NCBI RefSeq assembly: GCF_003711105.1
Contig: NZ_CP023865.1
Location: forward strand, 904,001-968,000
Origin: Actinoplanes teichomyceticus ATCC 31121
GTDB lineage: Bacteria > Actinomycetota > Actinomycetes > Mycobacteriales > Micromonosporaceae
Reading direction: 5' to 3'
Length of the DNA: 64,000 nucleotides
The notes under the pieces were generated by a model. That model had not been told where the DNA came from, made no database searches, and worked only from the letters and a program-made list of their open reading frames with translations. Positions 33,953 through 45,885 of the stretch are shown in pieces. Position 1 is the first letter of the stretch, and each line of letters opens with the position of its first letter. The position numbers and the translations under genes are program-made.

Positions 33953-35599
33953 ATGCGTGCTCCGGCTTGGCTACCCGAACGTGTCCGCCGCCCCCTGCGG
34001 GTGGTGCGGCGCCACTGGCGCGTGGTCGCGTCCCGGCTGGAGAGGTTCACCTCGCCGGTGCGCCGCTCCTGGCGGCGCTCCCTGCAGGTGCGCGTGGTCA
34101 CCCTGACCCTGGTCGCGTCCAGCCTGCTGGTCGGCACGTTCGGCTGGTTCATCGCGGACCGCAGCGCCAAGATCCTGCTGCACCGCGCCCAGGACGAGGT
34201 GTCGGCGTCGCTCAAGCGCAAGGTGGTCTGGGCGTCCCAGCAGCTCACCGTGCACCCGCAGGCGTACGATCCGCAGCTGCCGAGCACCATCAGCGAGACC
34301 GTCAACGAGCTGTACGACGGTGACCAGGCCGACGACAGCGGCACCGTGGTGTCGATCCGCGCCGAGCGGTACCCGGAGCTCGCGCCGCAGACCGTGCCGG
34401 CGGTCGACACCGGCGAGCTGATCACCCCGGAGCTGATCCGCGCGGTCGCCGTCGACGGCCGGGTCGCCCAGCAGATCCGGACCGCCGAGGTCGGCGGGCG
34501 CACGACGAAGTACCTGGTCTACGGCTCCCCGGTGCCGTCGAAGTTCGGGCACGTCGAGCTCTACTACATGGTCCCGCTGACCACCGAGGACCGCGCCGCC
34601 AACCAGATCCGCAACACCGTGCTGGTCACCGGCCTGGCCCTGGTGATCCTGCTGGGGGTGGTGGCCGGTCTGGTGACCCGGCTGGTGGTCACCCCGGTCC
34701 GGGTGGCCGCGCGGACCGCGCAGCGGCTCTCGGCCGGCCTGCTGGACCAGCGGATGAGGGTGGAGGGCGAGGACGACCTCGCGCTGCTCGCCGCCGCGTT
34801 CAACCAGATGGCGGCGAACCTGCAGCGGCAGATCGTCCGGCTGGAGGAGATGTCCCGGCTGCAGCGGCGGTTCACCTCGGACGTCTCGCACGAGCTGCGC
34901 ACCCCGCTGACCACGGTGCGGATGGCCGCCGACCTGATCTTCTCGGAGCGCGACGAGTTCGACCCGGCCGTGGCGCGCAGCGCCGAGCTGCTGCAGGCCG
35001 AGCTGGACCGGTTCGAGGGCCTGCTCACCGACCTGCTGGAGATCAGCCGGTTCGACGCCGGGTTCGCCGCGCTGGACGCCGAGCACACCGATCTGGTGCC
35101 GATCGTGCGGCGGGTCGCCGAGCGGCTCACCGGGCTGGCCGAGCGGGTCGGCGTCGAGCTCCAGCTGCGCCTGCCGGACACGCCGGTGATCGCCGAGGTG
35201 GACCCGCGCCGGGTCGAGCGGGTGCTGCGCAACCTGGTGGGCAACGCGGTCGAGCACGGCGAGGCCAGGCCGGTGCAGATCACCCTGGCCACCGACGACG
35301 CCGCGGTGGCGATCACCGTGCGCGACCACGGCATCGGCCTGAAGGCCGGTGAGGAGCGACTGGTCTTCAACCGGTTCTGGCGGGCCGACCCGTCCCGGGC
35401 CCGGCAGACCGGCGGCACCGGCCTGGGCCTGTCGATCAGCGCGGAGGACGCCCGGCTGCACGGTGGCTGGCTGGAGGCGTGGGGCGCCCCCGGGGAGGGC
35501 GCCCAGTTCCGGCTGACCCTGCCGGTCCGGGCCGGGGACCGGCTGGTCGCCGCCCCGCTGCCGTTGATTCCCCGAGACCGTACGGCGGAGGTGAGCTGA
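33953..35599 (+). CDS. mtrB: Sensor histidine kinase MtrB
   Basis: A 548-residue membrane kinase partner of MtrA. Two transmembrane segments (about residues 45-70 and 220-243) flank an extracellular sensor region of about 150 residues. A HAMP domain (LVVTPVRVAARTAQRLSAGLLDQRM) follows, then HisKA with SHELRTPLT containing the phosphorylated His, and an HATPase domain (NLVGNAVEHGE, DHGIGL, GGTGLGLSI). A TAACCT sequence 9 bases before ATG 33953 may give a second, leaderless promoter. The stop overlaps the lpqB start. Confidence 0.96.
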   Translation: MRAPAWLPERVRRPLRVVRRHWRVVASRLERFTSPVRRSWRRSLQVRVVTLTLVASSLLVGTFGWFIADRSAKILLHRAQDEVSASLKRKVVWASQQLTVHPQAYDPQLPSTISETVNELYDGDQADDSGTVVSIRAERYPELAPQTVPAVDTGELITPELIRAVAVDGRVAQQIRTAEVGGRTTKYLVYGSPVPSKFGHVELYYMVPLTTEDRAANQIRNTVLVTGLALVILLGVVAGLVTRLVVTPVRVAARTAQRLSAGLLDQRMRVEGEDDLALLAAAFNQMAANLQRQIVRLEEMSRLQRRFTSDVSHELRTPLTTVRMAADLIFSERDEFDPAVARSAELLQAELDRFEGLLTDLLEISRFDAGFAALDAEHTDLVPIVRRVAERLTGLAERVGVELQLRLPDTPVIAEVDPRRVERVLRNLVGNAVEHGEARPVQITLATDDAAVAITVRDHGIGLKAGEERLVFNRFWRADPSRARQTGGTGLGLSISAEDARLHGGWLEAWGAPGEGAQFRLTLPVRAGDRLVAAPLPLIPRDRTAEVS

Positions 35600-37434
35600 T
35601 GCGTCCCCGGCACGCCGGCCCGATCGCGTTGCCGGTCGTGGTCACCCTCCTGGCGCTGCTGACCGGCGCCTGCGGCATCCCGGACGCGACCGGGGTGAGC
35701 GAGGTCGGCGCCGGCCCGTCGACCGGGATCAGCTCCGGCGACGACTCGGCCGTGACCGAGGTCGCCCGGGAGGACGTGCTCACCGACCGCGTCCAGTTCG
35801 TCGCGAACTATCTCAAGGCCGGGGCCGGCGACGTCGATTCGGCGGCCGTGCGGCTGCGGAAGTTCATGAGCCCGGACGCGGCCCGCCTGTTCAAGCCGAC
35901 CGGCACCGACCTGCGGGTGATCCGCCTGGTCGAGGCGCCGTTGAACACTCCGGGTCAGGACCTGGTGAAGCTCACCTACGAGCCGGTCGGCACGCTGGAC
36001 AAGTTCGGCCTGCTGGAGCCGGCCACCGAGAGCCGCCGCGACACGTACGAGATCCGGGTGGGCAACCTCCCCGGCCGCAGCGGCCTGTTCGTGACCGAGG
36101 CGCCCCCCGCCCTGCTGATCAGCGACGACGCGCTCGACCAGTTCTACGAGCAGAAGACCATCTACTTCTGGAACACCGAGTACACCGCGCTGGTGCCGGA
36201 CGTGCGCTACATGCCCAGATCGACGCCGGCCGAGCAGCGCCCCAACACGATCATGACCTGGCTGCTGAACGGGCCGGCCCCCTGGCTGTCGGTCGCCGAC
36301 CTGGACGAGGGCACCGCGGTGGTGGGCAAGGTGCCGGCGGCCGACAACAACCGGCTGCAGATCCCGTTGCAGGCGCTACCGGCCGACGACGCCGCGCAGG
36401 CGCTCGACCGGTTGCGCCGCCAGCTGCAGTGGTCGCTGCGGCCGCTGCTGCCGGGCGAGCTGGACCTGAAGATCGGCCACGCGGACGCCCACACGTACAC
36501 CGGCGACGACTACCTGGCCGACAATCCGGCCGCCCGGCTGGTCGAGGACCCGGAACGCTTCGTGGTGTACGGCGGCCGGATCCGCCGGATCTCCGGCTCG
36601 CCCGGGTCGGTCGAGCCGGTGCCGGTGCTGAAATCGGACGAGAACCGGGACGTGGTGTCCGCGGCGTTGAGCACCTCGAAGACGCACGCCTTCGCGGCCG
36701 TGGTGACCGACGGCGGGCGCCAGGCGCTGCGGGTGGCCTCCGGCGAGCTGGGCCAGCAGGCCCCGCTGCAGCCGATCACCGGCCTGCCCGGCCCGCTCGG
36801 GCAGCCGGCCTGGGCGGTCACCGCGGACGGCTCGGCGGGCGGCGCGATCGGCCTGATCACCGCGAACGGCCGGTTGTACTCCTTCCCGGCCGGCCGGGGC
36901 GCCGCGCGGCAGATCCCGTGGACCGGCCAGGGCACCCGGATCACGTCGGTGGCGGTGGCCCCGGACGGCCGCCGGGTGGCCCTGGTGGTGGACGGCAAGC
37001 TGTACCGCGCGGCGCTGAGCACCGGTGGCGACACGCCGGTGCTCGGCACGCCGCAGCAGCTGCGCCCGGCCGACCTGGCCTCGGTGACCGCGGTGGACTT
37101 CAACAGCGAGGGCTGGCTGACCGTGGCCGGGGTGCGCGCCGAGGACCGCCGGGTGACGATCGTGGACGTGTCGATCGACGGCGCGCTGCAGTCGCCGCGG
37201 CTGTCCGACCTCGGCGACAAACCGGTGACCGCGCTGAGCGTGTACCCGGCCAATCCGCAGGACGCGAGCCCGCTGAGCGGGCGGTCGTTCTCCCGGGCGG
37301 TCTGCTACAGCGCCGAGGGCAAGGCCTGGGAGGCGCTCTCCACGCCGGATCAGATCGGCGCCGACAAACTGGCCGGGCCGGCCGGGAACCAGCCTCCCGG
37401 GACCGTGCCGACCGCGCCCTTCTACCTGGAATGA
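35599..37434 (+). CDS. lpqB: Lipoprotein LpqB
   Basis: A 611-residue lipoprotein. The signal peptide ends in the lipobox LLTGAC, with the lipidated Cys near residue 23. A GerMN (sporulation/germination) domain lies around residues 190-315 (VPDVRYMPRST, NTIMTWLLNGPAPWLSVADL). The C-terminal half resembles a beta-propeller. LpqB interacts with the MtrB sensor in mycobacteria and modulates MtrAB signalling. ATG 35599 overlaps the mtrB stop (TGATG) and the end overlaps comF by four bases, so the operon continues. Confidence 0.95.
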   Translation: MRPRHAGPIALPVVVTLLALLTGACGIPDATGVSEVGAGPSTGISSGDDSAVTEVAREDVLTDRVQFVANYLKAGAGDVDSAAVRLRKFMSPDAARLFKPTGTDLRVIRLVEAPLNTPGQDLVKLTYEPVGTLDKFGLLEPATESRRDTYEIRVGNLPGRSGLFVTEAPPALLISDDALDQFYEQKTIYFWNTEYTALVPDVRYMPRSTPAEQRPNTIMTWLLNGPAPWLSVADLDEGTAVVGKVPAADNNRLQIPLQALPADDAAQALDRLRRQLQWSLRPLLPGELDLKIGHADAHTYTGDDYLADNPAARLVEDPERFVVYGGRIRRISGSPGSVEPVPVLKSDENRDVVSAALSTSKTHAFAAVVTDGGRQALRVASGELGQQAPLQPITGLPGPLGQPAWAVTADGSAGGAIGLITANGRLYSFPAGRGAARQIPWTGQGTRITSVAVAPDGRRVALVVDGKLYRAALSTGGDTPVLGTPQQLRPADLASVTAVDFNSEGWLTVAGVRAEDRRVTIVDVSIDGALQSPRLSDLGDKPVTALSVYPANPQDASPLSGRSFSRAVCYSAEGKAWEALSTPDQIGADKLAGPAGNQPPGTVPTAPFYLE

Positions 37435-38150
37435 CCGGCCTGCTGGGGGAGCTCGCCGACCTGGTCCTGCCCGGGGCGTGCGCGGGCTGTGGGGTGCAGC
37501 GCGTCCGGCTGCGCCGGGGCGCCTGCCCGGCGTGCGTGGCCGAGCTGGAGGGGCTGCGACCGTACCGTTGCGCCCCGAACCCGCCGCCGCCCGGCTTCCC
37601 GTCCTGCGTGACCGTCGGCCCGTACGGCGGGGCGCTGCGGGGCGCGTTGCTGGCGTACAAGGAACGGGGCCGGCACCGCCTCGCCGGGCCGCTCGGCGCG
37701 CTGCTGGCCGGCGCGGTGGCCGCGGTCGCGCCGCGCGACCGCCCGGTGCTGATCGTTCCGGTCCCGTCCACCCGCGCGGCGCGCCGGGAGCGCTACGGCG
37801 ACCACATGTCCCGGCTGACCGCGCACGCGGTGCGCCGGTTGCGGGCCGCGGGCTGGTCCGCCCGGGCCGGGCAGCCGCTGCGGGTTCTGCCGCGGCCTGA
37901 CTCCACGTCACTGGACGCTGCCGGAAGGTCCACCGCCGCTGTCAATTCGCTGCGAATCATTCCGGCCCGAATCGGCGTTCTGCGGCGCGGCGACGCGATG
38001 CGAGGCACGCTGGTGGTAGCGGACGACATCGTCACCACCGGGGCCACGCTGGCCGCGGCGGTACGTCGTCTAGAGGAGGCGGACATGCAGGTCACCGGCG
38101 CCGCAGTGCTGGCAGCGACACAACTTCGCCGAGGCTGTCCGGGATTTTGA
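37431..38150 (+). CDS. ComF family phosphoribosyltransferase
   Basis: A 239-residue ComF-like protein. The N-terminus holds a CxxC-x(n)-CxxC zinc ribbon (CAGCGVQRVRLRRGACPAC). The C-terminal half is a type I phosphoribosyltransferase fold with the PRPP loop LVVADDIVTTGATLAAAV. Homologues are linked to DNA uptake in competent bacteria; in actinobacteria the role is unclear. It is joined to lpqB by an ATGA overlap and is the last gene of the mtrAB operon, as in mycobacteria. Confidence 0.9.
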   Translation: MTGLLGELADLVLPGACAGCGVQRVRLRRGACPACVAELEGLRPYRCAPNPPPPGFPSCVTVGPYGGALRGALLAYKERGRHRLAGPLGALLAGAVAAVAPRDRPVLIVPVPSTRAARRERYGDHMSRLTAHAVRRLRAAGWSARAGQPLRVLPRPDSTSLDAAGRSTAAVNSLRIIPARIGVLRRGDAMRGTLVVADDIVTTGATLAAAVRRLEEADMQVTGAAVLAATQLRRGCPGF

Positions 38151-38165
38151 CTACAGTCACGCCTT

Positions 38166-38187
38166 CGTTCGCCGATAGAGGCGAACG
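38166..38187. terminator. Hairpin after comF
   Basis: CGTTCGCC and its complement GGCGAACG with a 6-base loop, 15 bases after the comF stop. It has no U-tract, so it is a possible terminator. Confidence 0.45.
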
Positions 38188-38234
38188 TCAGCCGTCCGGT
38201 ATCCCAACGAGGGGTGACTCGTCAGGATCGGCAA

Positions 38235-38259
38235 GTTAGCGTCTAGGTGACGAGGGTAC
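38235..38259 (+). promoter_or_regulatory. Candidate stress-sigma (SigB/SigF-type) promoter of hpf
   Basis: GTTA at 38235-38238 and GGGTAC at 38254-38259 are separated by 15 bases. The spacing and the GGGTAC element fit the SigB/SigF-type pattern of actinobacteria (GTT ... GGGTA). It would give an hpf leader of about 165 bases. Confidence 0.5.
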
Positions 38260-38429
38260 GGTCGATCAACTTACCCGCCACCGGGAGCGCTTCTCGCCGT
38301 ACCGGAAAGGAGTCGTCTCACCAACCTCTGCCGCGTAACGCCGTCTCCGGGCACGCGGCATCCCTCTGGAGGCAACACGATGCGCCGGCTACCGGCGCCC
38401 CATGTAAAACACGTTGGGGGAGGTCACGA

Positions 38430-39044
38430 GTGGACATTGTCGTCAAGGGCCGCAACGTAGAGGTTCCCGACCACTATCGAGAGCATGTCGCCGACAAGCT
38501 GAGCAAGGTCGAACGGTACGACCAGAAGCTGATGCGCGTGGACGTGGAGTTGTTCCACGAACGAAACCCGCGCCAGTCCGACACCTGCCAGCGGGTCGAG
38601 ATCACGGTCATGACCAAGGGGCCGGTGGTTCGCGCCGAGGCCCAGGCACAGGATTTCTACGCAGCTCTGGACTGCGCCATCAACAAACTGGACGCCCGGT
38701 TGCGCCGCTCCGCGGACCGGCGCCGCGTCCACCGCGGACGGCACGCGCCGGTCTCGGTCGCCGCCGCCACGGCCAACCTTCCCACCGATCTGACCACAGG
38801 CGCCACCGCCACGCTGACCGCCGAACCGGCGGCTGACCTGGCCGAGCACGACGAGAGCCAGCCCTGGCGCATCGTGCGCGAGAAGGAGCACTCCGGCGAG
38901 CCGATGACGGTCGACGACGCGCTCTTCCAGATGGAACTCGTCGGGCACGACTTCTATCTGTTCCTGGACAAGGAGAGCGGCCGACCCAGTGTCGTCTATC
39001 GCCGTCGAGGCTACGACTACGGCATCCTCAGCCTGGCTGTGTGA
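38430..39044 (+). CDS. hpf: Ribosome hibernation promoting factor, long form
   Basis: A 204-residue long-type HPF. Residues 1-105 are the S30AE domain that binds the 30S decoding site (DIVVKGRNVEVPDHYREHVADKLSKVERYD). A linker rich in Ala/Thr follows. The C-terminal 55 residues (PMTVDDALFQMELVGHDFYLFLDKESGRPSVVYRRRGYDYGIL) form the dimerisation domain that makes 100S ribosomes. GTG 38430 has GGGGGAGG 6 bases upstream; longer in-frame starts lie within the leader. It lies before secA, as in mycobacteria. Its end overlaps the convergent GNAT gene by 17 bases. Confidence 0.94.
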   Translation: MDIVVKGRNVEVPDHYREHVADKLSKVERYDQKLMRVDVELFHERNPRQSDTCQRVEITVMTKGPVVRAEAQAQDFYAALDCAINKLDARLRRSADRRRVHRGRHAPVSVAAATANLPTDLTTGATATLTAEPAADLAEHDESQPWRIVREKEHSGEPMTVDDALFQMELVGHDFYLFLDKESGRPSVVYRRRGYDYGILSLAV

Positions 39045-40119
39045 GCTCCCCGCCGGAGGCCTGCGCCAGCAGGTCTTCGGCGAGCAGCACGAACTGGACG
39101 TCGTCGTGGCGGGTGCCGGCCACGCCGGGCAGCCGGGAGCGCAGGTAGGCCTCCCGCCGGAAACCGGCTTTCTGCAGCACCCGCTGCGACCCGATGTTGT
39201 CCGGAAGCGTGCCGGCGATCAGCCGGACGATGCCGGTCTCCGCGAACACCCACAGCGCCACCAGCTGCGCGGCCCGGGTGGCCAGGCCGCGCCCCCGGAA
39301 GCCGGGCAACATGCTGTAGCCGATCATCGCCTGCGCGGTGGGCGGTTCCTGGTAGTGCAGCGAGATCTCGCCGGCCGGCGCGCCGCTCACCGCGTCCAGC
39401 ACGACCATGTCGGCCTTGATGCCGGCCAGCCAGTCCGCCGCCGCCCACGAGCAGCGCCGGCGCACCTGCTCGGGGCTGGGCGGCAGCGGCGGCACGCTGG
39501 TCGCCACCACGTCCGGCTGGCTGTGCAGCTCGGCGTAGAAACCGGCGTCGTCCTCGCCGAGCGGGCGCAGGGTGACCACGCCGTCGGTGAGCTCGCCGCC
39601 GGGCAGGTCGGGCAGCAGCCGTTCGGCCGGCTCGCCGGGGTCCCCGGCCAACCGGGCGTAGACCAGCACGTCGTCGTGTCCGCCGGCCGGGTTCGGCAGC
39701 GCGCCGCGCCGCTCGCCCTCACGGGTGTAACCGGCGGCCAGCGCGACCCGCTGCGCCACCGGGTTGTCCGGGTGGATCAGCAGCTCCAGCCGGTGCAGGG
39801 CGGGCATCCCGGGCCGGCCGCCGAGCGCCTGCTCGCTCAGGGCGCGCAGGGCGGCCGTCGCGATCCCGCGCCGCCGGGCCCACGGCGCGACCCAGAACCG
39901 CGCCTCGGCGGCGCCCCGCGAGGGCCGCGAGTGGTCCAGATCGATGCCGCCGACCGGGTCGCCGGCGCCCGCGGCGGTTATCACGTACGAACGATCGCTG
40001 CTCGTGGCCGGGTCGAGCGGCAGGAACCGGCGGCCCGCCGGATCGTCGCGTGCCGCGGCCAGGGCTGCCTCGTCCTGCGGGCCGGCGGCGCGCAGATGTA
40101 CCCGGGTGTCGTGCTCCAC
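39028..40119 (-). CDS. Protein with two GNAT acetyltransferase domains
   Basis: A 363-residue tandem GNAT protein. The first domain (residues about 1-155) has WVAPWARRRGIATAALRAL, a good acetyl-CoA pyrophosphate loop. The second (about 175-345) has YSMLPGFRGRGLATRAAQLV, followed by NIGSQRVLQKAGFRREAYLRS, typical of RimJ/RimL-like N-acetyltransferases. The substrates are unknown. AAGGATGGGG precedes GTG 40119. The gene lies between hpf and secA on the opposite strand; its 3' end overlaps hpf by 17 bases, an unusual convergent overlap. Confidence 0.88.
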   Translation of the reverse strand: MEHDTRVHLRAAGPQDEAALAAARDDPAGRRFLPLDPATSSDRSYVITAAGAGDPVGGIDLDHSRPSRGAAEARFWVAPWARRRGIATAALRALSEQALGGRPGMPALHRLELLIHPDNPVAQRVALAAGYTREGERRGALPNPAGGHDDVLVYARLAGDPGEPAERLLPDLPGGELTDGVVTLRPLGEDDAGFYAELHSQPDVVATSVPPLPPSPEQVRRRCSWAAADWLAGIKADMVVLDAVSGAPAGEISLHYQEPPTAQAMIGYSMLPGFRGRGLATRAAQLVALWVFAETGIVRLIAGTLPDNIGSQRVLQKAGFRREAYLRSRLPGVAGTRHDDVQFVLLAEDLLAQASGGELTQPG

Positions 40120-40303
40120 CGCCCCATCCTTCCGCAGACTCGCCCGCGCGCGAAACGTGATCCAAACGGTCGCGGACTGCGCTCTCAGCGAACTTCCTGC
40201 CCCGTTTGATCCCTTTTGTGAGCTTGGCGGGAGGCTCGGGTCACAGGCTTGGAGAGAAGGTGCCTACGATGGTTCGGCAGACTGTCTAGGGGAGCGCTGA
40301 CCC

Positions 40304-43210
<2,907 letters not shown>

Positions 43211-43229
43211 CCCGCGACGTCCGACGAGA

Positions 43230-43264
43230 CAGCCCGTGCCCGGCTCCGGCCGGTGCACGGGCTG
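43230..43264 (+). terminator. Hairpin terminator after secA
   Basis: A ten-base stem (CAGCCCGTGC and its complement) with a 15-base loop, followed by TTCCCGTTCCC. Confidence 0.6.
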
Positions 43265-43379
43265 TTCCCGTTCCCGGGTTCCGAGGGGCTGCCTCGTGCC
43301 GGGCGCCCTGGACGCGCCGGGCGCTGGACGTCACCGTGGGGCGCGCTCTGTGCGGGCGTTGCTGGGCGCTCGTGTCGGG

Positions 43380-43635
43380 CTGTGGGGTGGTGTGCGCGCG
43401 TCGCGGGGGTCACCGTGGGGTTGCGTTGTGTGTGGGCGTTGGTGGCGGTTGTTGCGCGTGGTTGTAGTCCGCCGTGGGGCGGCCGTGTGGGGCTGTGGGG
43501 CGGTGTGCGCGCGTCGCGGCGGTCGCTGTGGGGCCTGCGTTGTGTGTGGGCGCTGGTGGCGGTTGCTGCGCGTGGTTGTAGTCCGCCGTGGGGCGGCCGT
43601 GTGCGGGCTGTGGGGCCGGTGTGCGCGCGCTGTCG
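43380..43635. repeat. Tandem repeat of about 114 bases
   Basis: About two and a quarter copies; TGTGCGCGCG appears at 43391, 43504 and 43620, and GCGCGTGGTTGTAGTCC at 43454 and 43568. Confidence 0.85.
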
Positions 43636-43870
43636 GAGATCGCCGGTAGGGCGGCCTGTGCGGGCCGTTGGACGGTGGTTGCGCGTCGCTCCGGGGTCGC
43701 CGTGGGGCACTCGTGTGCTGGGCCGTTCGGCGGGTGCGGGCGTCGCCCGAAGTTGGCGCGAGGCGCTCCGCGGACCGGGGCGGGGTCGTTCGGCGGAGTG
43801 CGGGCGTCGCCGGGAGTCGGCGCGGGCGCACCCCGGGGCCGGATGGGGGCTACCCGCTGTTCGCGCCCGG

Positions 43871-43965
43871 GTCTGCGGGGCCGCCGCGGGTCTGCGGGGC
43901 CGCCGCGGGTCTGTCGGGCCGCCGCGGGTCTGCGGGGCCGCCCCGGATCTGTCGGGCCGGGCTCG
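43871..43965. repeat. 19-base tandem repeat, five copies
   Basis: GTCTG begins at 43871, 43890, 43909 and 43928, with a diverged fifth copy (ATCTG) at about 43947. The unit is GTCTGCGGGGCCGCCGCGG. Confidence 0.88.
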
Positions 43966-44044
43966 GGTGCGCCGGGTGGGACCCGGAACGGCCACCGCCT
44001 GTGCCGCTCGGTGGACGCCCCGGGTGCCGGCCCTGCCGATCCCG

Positions 44045-44857
44045 TCAGATGAGGCGCAGTGTGGTGGCGCACCAGGCGTCGTGATGGAACTCCAGCCGGA
44101 ACGCCATGGCCCAGGTGCGCTCGCCGGTGACGAGGGCGACGGCCACCTCGACCGCGCCGCGCCGTGGTTCGCAGAGGTTGACGCGGAGGACGGCGACCGG
44201 CGACGGCCGGTGCGGACGCCCATCGCCGGGCCGCCGCGGGCGGCGCATCTCGGCGACGCGGCGGGCGCCGGCCAGGCCCTGCGCGACCACCTCGGCGGCC
44301 TCCGCGGGCAGAGACACCCGGCGCAGGTGGGCGGCCGGTCGATGACCGTTGAGCACCTCGACGCACATGTGCACGAACCGCTTGACCGCCAGCTTCGCGT
44401 CCCCGGACGCGCCGGCCACCACCGGCGCCGCGGCCGGGACGGCGAGCTGCCCGCGCCCGGGCCCCGGACCGGCGCTCCAGCGGCCGTGCGCGTCATGGCC
44501 CGCCGGACGTGTACGCGACCCGGCGTAGCCCACCGGTCCCGTCCCGCCCGGTCCCGGGACGCCCGTCGCTTCGTGGCCCGGCGCCCGCGCTTCGACACCC
44601 CGCGCTTCGACACCCCGCGCTTCGACACCCCGTGCCGTGCCGCCCGTCCCGGTGGCTCCCGCCGGGCCCGTCCCGGCCCGCCGTGGCCTGCCCGTGCTCG
44701 CGGGGCGGGGCCACTCCAGCGCCAGCTGCTGGGCGGACGGCCACGCCTGGGGCGCCAGCTCGTCGTCGAAGGGAGGGTCGTACCGCGGGACCGGGCGCAG
44801 GCGAATCGCCGGCCGGGACCCGGCGGGTGCAATCTCGACCGCGGACCGCATCTCCAC
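44045..44857 (-). CDS. Rv3235 family protein (DUF6459)
   Basis: A 270-residue protein. The conserved part is the C-terminal 125 residues: AKLAVKRFVHMCVEVLNGHRPAAHLRR, then a strand-rich region ending AFRLEFHHDAWCATTLRLI. This matches the Rv3235/DUF6459 family found downstream of secA in actinobacteria. The N-terminal half is Pro/Gly/Arg-rich and has a threefold GVEAR repeat encoded by 15-base units near 44581-44632. I chose GTG 44857, with AAGGA 6 bases upstream; ATG 44851 is two codons later. Function unknown. Confidence 0.82.
   Translation of the reverse strand: MEMRSAVEIAPAGSRPAIRLRPVPRYDPPFDDELAPQAWPSAQQLALEWPRPASTGRPRRAGTGPAGATGTGGTARGVEARGVEARGVEARAPGHEATGVPGPGGTGPVGYAGSRTRPAGHDAHGRWSAGPGPGRGQLAVPAAAPVVAGASGDAKLAVKRFVHMCVEVLNGHRPAAHLRRVSLPAEAAEVVAQGLAGARRVAEMRRPRRPGDGRPHRPSPVAVLRVNLCEPRRGAVEVAVALVTGERTWAMAFRLEFHHDAWCATTLRLI
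44581..44632. repeat. 15-base in-frame repeat
   Basis: CGCTTCGACACCCCG repeats three times in tandem, adding GVEAR units to the Rv3235-like protein. Confidence 0.85.
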
Positions 44858-44974
44858 CGCCCATCCTTGCGTTTGGCTCCGTTTGCTTACGACTGCCTCA
44901 GTCTGGTCCCGACCGGCGTCCGTGGTCAATCCCGCTCGGGGCATCCGGAAAGAGGCGCAAAAGGAGCGATCCGC

Positions 44975-45214
44975 TCACTCCGCCTCGCGTTCGGTGAGCG
45001 GGTTGTCCCGCACCCACGCGGCCGTCTCCGCATACTTCGCCTGGATGTACTCCTCCAGCCTGGCGCGCTCCACCCGCCACTGACCGCGGCCACCGATCTT
45101 GATCGCCGGCAGTTCGCCGCTGCGCACCATGTGATAGACCTGCGAATCCGAGACGTTCAGCTCGGCCGCCACGTCGGACAGCAACAGGAACCGGGCCTCC
45201 ACGTGGCCTCCCAC
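44975..45214 (-). CDS. Small helix-turn-helix (excisionase/BldC-like) DNA-binding protein
   Basis: A 79-residue protein with a MerR/excisionase-type winged helix ([50 protein letters not shown]). The family is called helix-turn-helix domain-containing protein or BldC/AlpA-like and is widespread in actinobacteria. GTG 45214 has AAGGA 6 bases upstream; GTG 45202 and ATG 45286 are in-frame alternatives. It lies 117 bases upstream of the Rv3235-like gene in the same direction, an arrangement kept in relatives. The targets are unknown. Confidence 0.85.
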   Translation of the reverse strand: MGGHVEARFLLLSDVAAELNVSDSQVYHMVRSGELPAIKIGGRGQWRVERARLEEYIQAKYAETAAWVRDNPLTEREAE

Positions 45215-45348
45215 TCTCGATCCTTCGGCAGCTTGAGTTTGCCACCGTTTGCCGCCGGCAGCCGAGTCCGGCTCCCGGATGTCCACGATTCGGAGACGCC
45301 TGGTGGAATGGGCCTCTCCCGGCCCGCGGCGGCGGTGTACTGACCGGG

Positions 45349-45879
45349 ATGGCGAAGCAGGAGGAGAACGTGCCGATCACCGAGCTGGTCCGGGTTTACG
45401 TGCCGGCCACCGTGCCGATGCTGGCGGCCCTGCGGGACGAGGGCCGGCTCGGCGACGGGGCCATGGTCGCGCACGCGGTGACCCCCGCGCTCCGGGAGTG
45501 GTACGCCGAGGGCGACGACGAGGAGTTGGAGTACGTGGCCTTCACCCGTGCCGCGCAGGGCGCTCTGCAGCTGCTGCGGCACGACGCCGCGGCGCCGCGG
45601 CGTCGGGTGGTGGTCTCCGCCGACGTACCGGGCTCCTCCCTGGTCCGGGAGGACGTCGAGCTCGGATCGAGCACGGTCCGCCTGCCCGGCCCGGTGCACC
45701 TGGGCCAGGTGGCGAGCATCCACGTGGACGGGGCGGAGGCGACCGAGGCGGTCGCGGCGGCCGCCGAGGTGGTCGAGGAGGCCCTGGCGGGCGACCCGGA
45801 CGCGCAGTTCACCGTCGACGGCGCCGAGGATCACGAGCTGGAGTGGTACGCGGTCTCCGAGCTGGACGAGCTGGTCTGA
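45349..45879 (+). CDS. DUF6912 family protein
   Basis: A 176-residue soluble protein conserved in actinobacteria ([58 protein letters not shown], a Val-rich strand region, then an acidic C-terminus [13 protein letters not shown]). No catalytic motif is recognised. ATG 45349 has a TGTACT box 7 bases upstream, which fits leaderless initiation; GTG 45370, after GAGGAG, is an alternative giving a start closer to the conserved VRVYVP. Confidence 0.8.
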   Translation: MAKQEENVPITELVRVYVPATVPMLAALRDEGRLGDGAMVAHAVTPALREWYAEGDDEELEYVAFTRAAQGALQLLRHDAAAPRRRVVVSADVPGSSLVREDVELGSSTVRLPGPVHLGQVASIHVDGAEATEAVAAAAEVVEEALAGDPDAQFTVDGAEDHELEWYAVSELDELV

Positions 45880-45885
45880 GCCGGA

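Larger units (their letters stand above)
43211..44044. other. Gene-free 834 bases with two tandem repeats
   Basis: It starts with the secA terminator and holds a 113-116-base repeat (about 43380-43635) and a 19-base repeat (43871-43965). Frames in both directions are low complexity and are rejected. Confidence 0.7.

Noticed and set aside
43871..43965. Possible CRISPR array
   Set aside because: The units are adjacent 19-base tandem repeats without unique spacers, and no cas gene is near.
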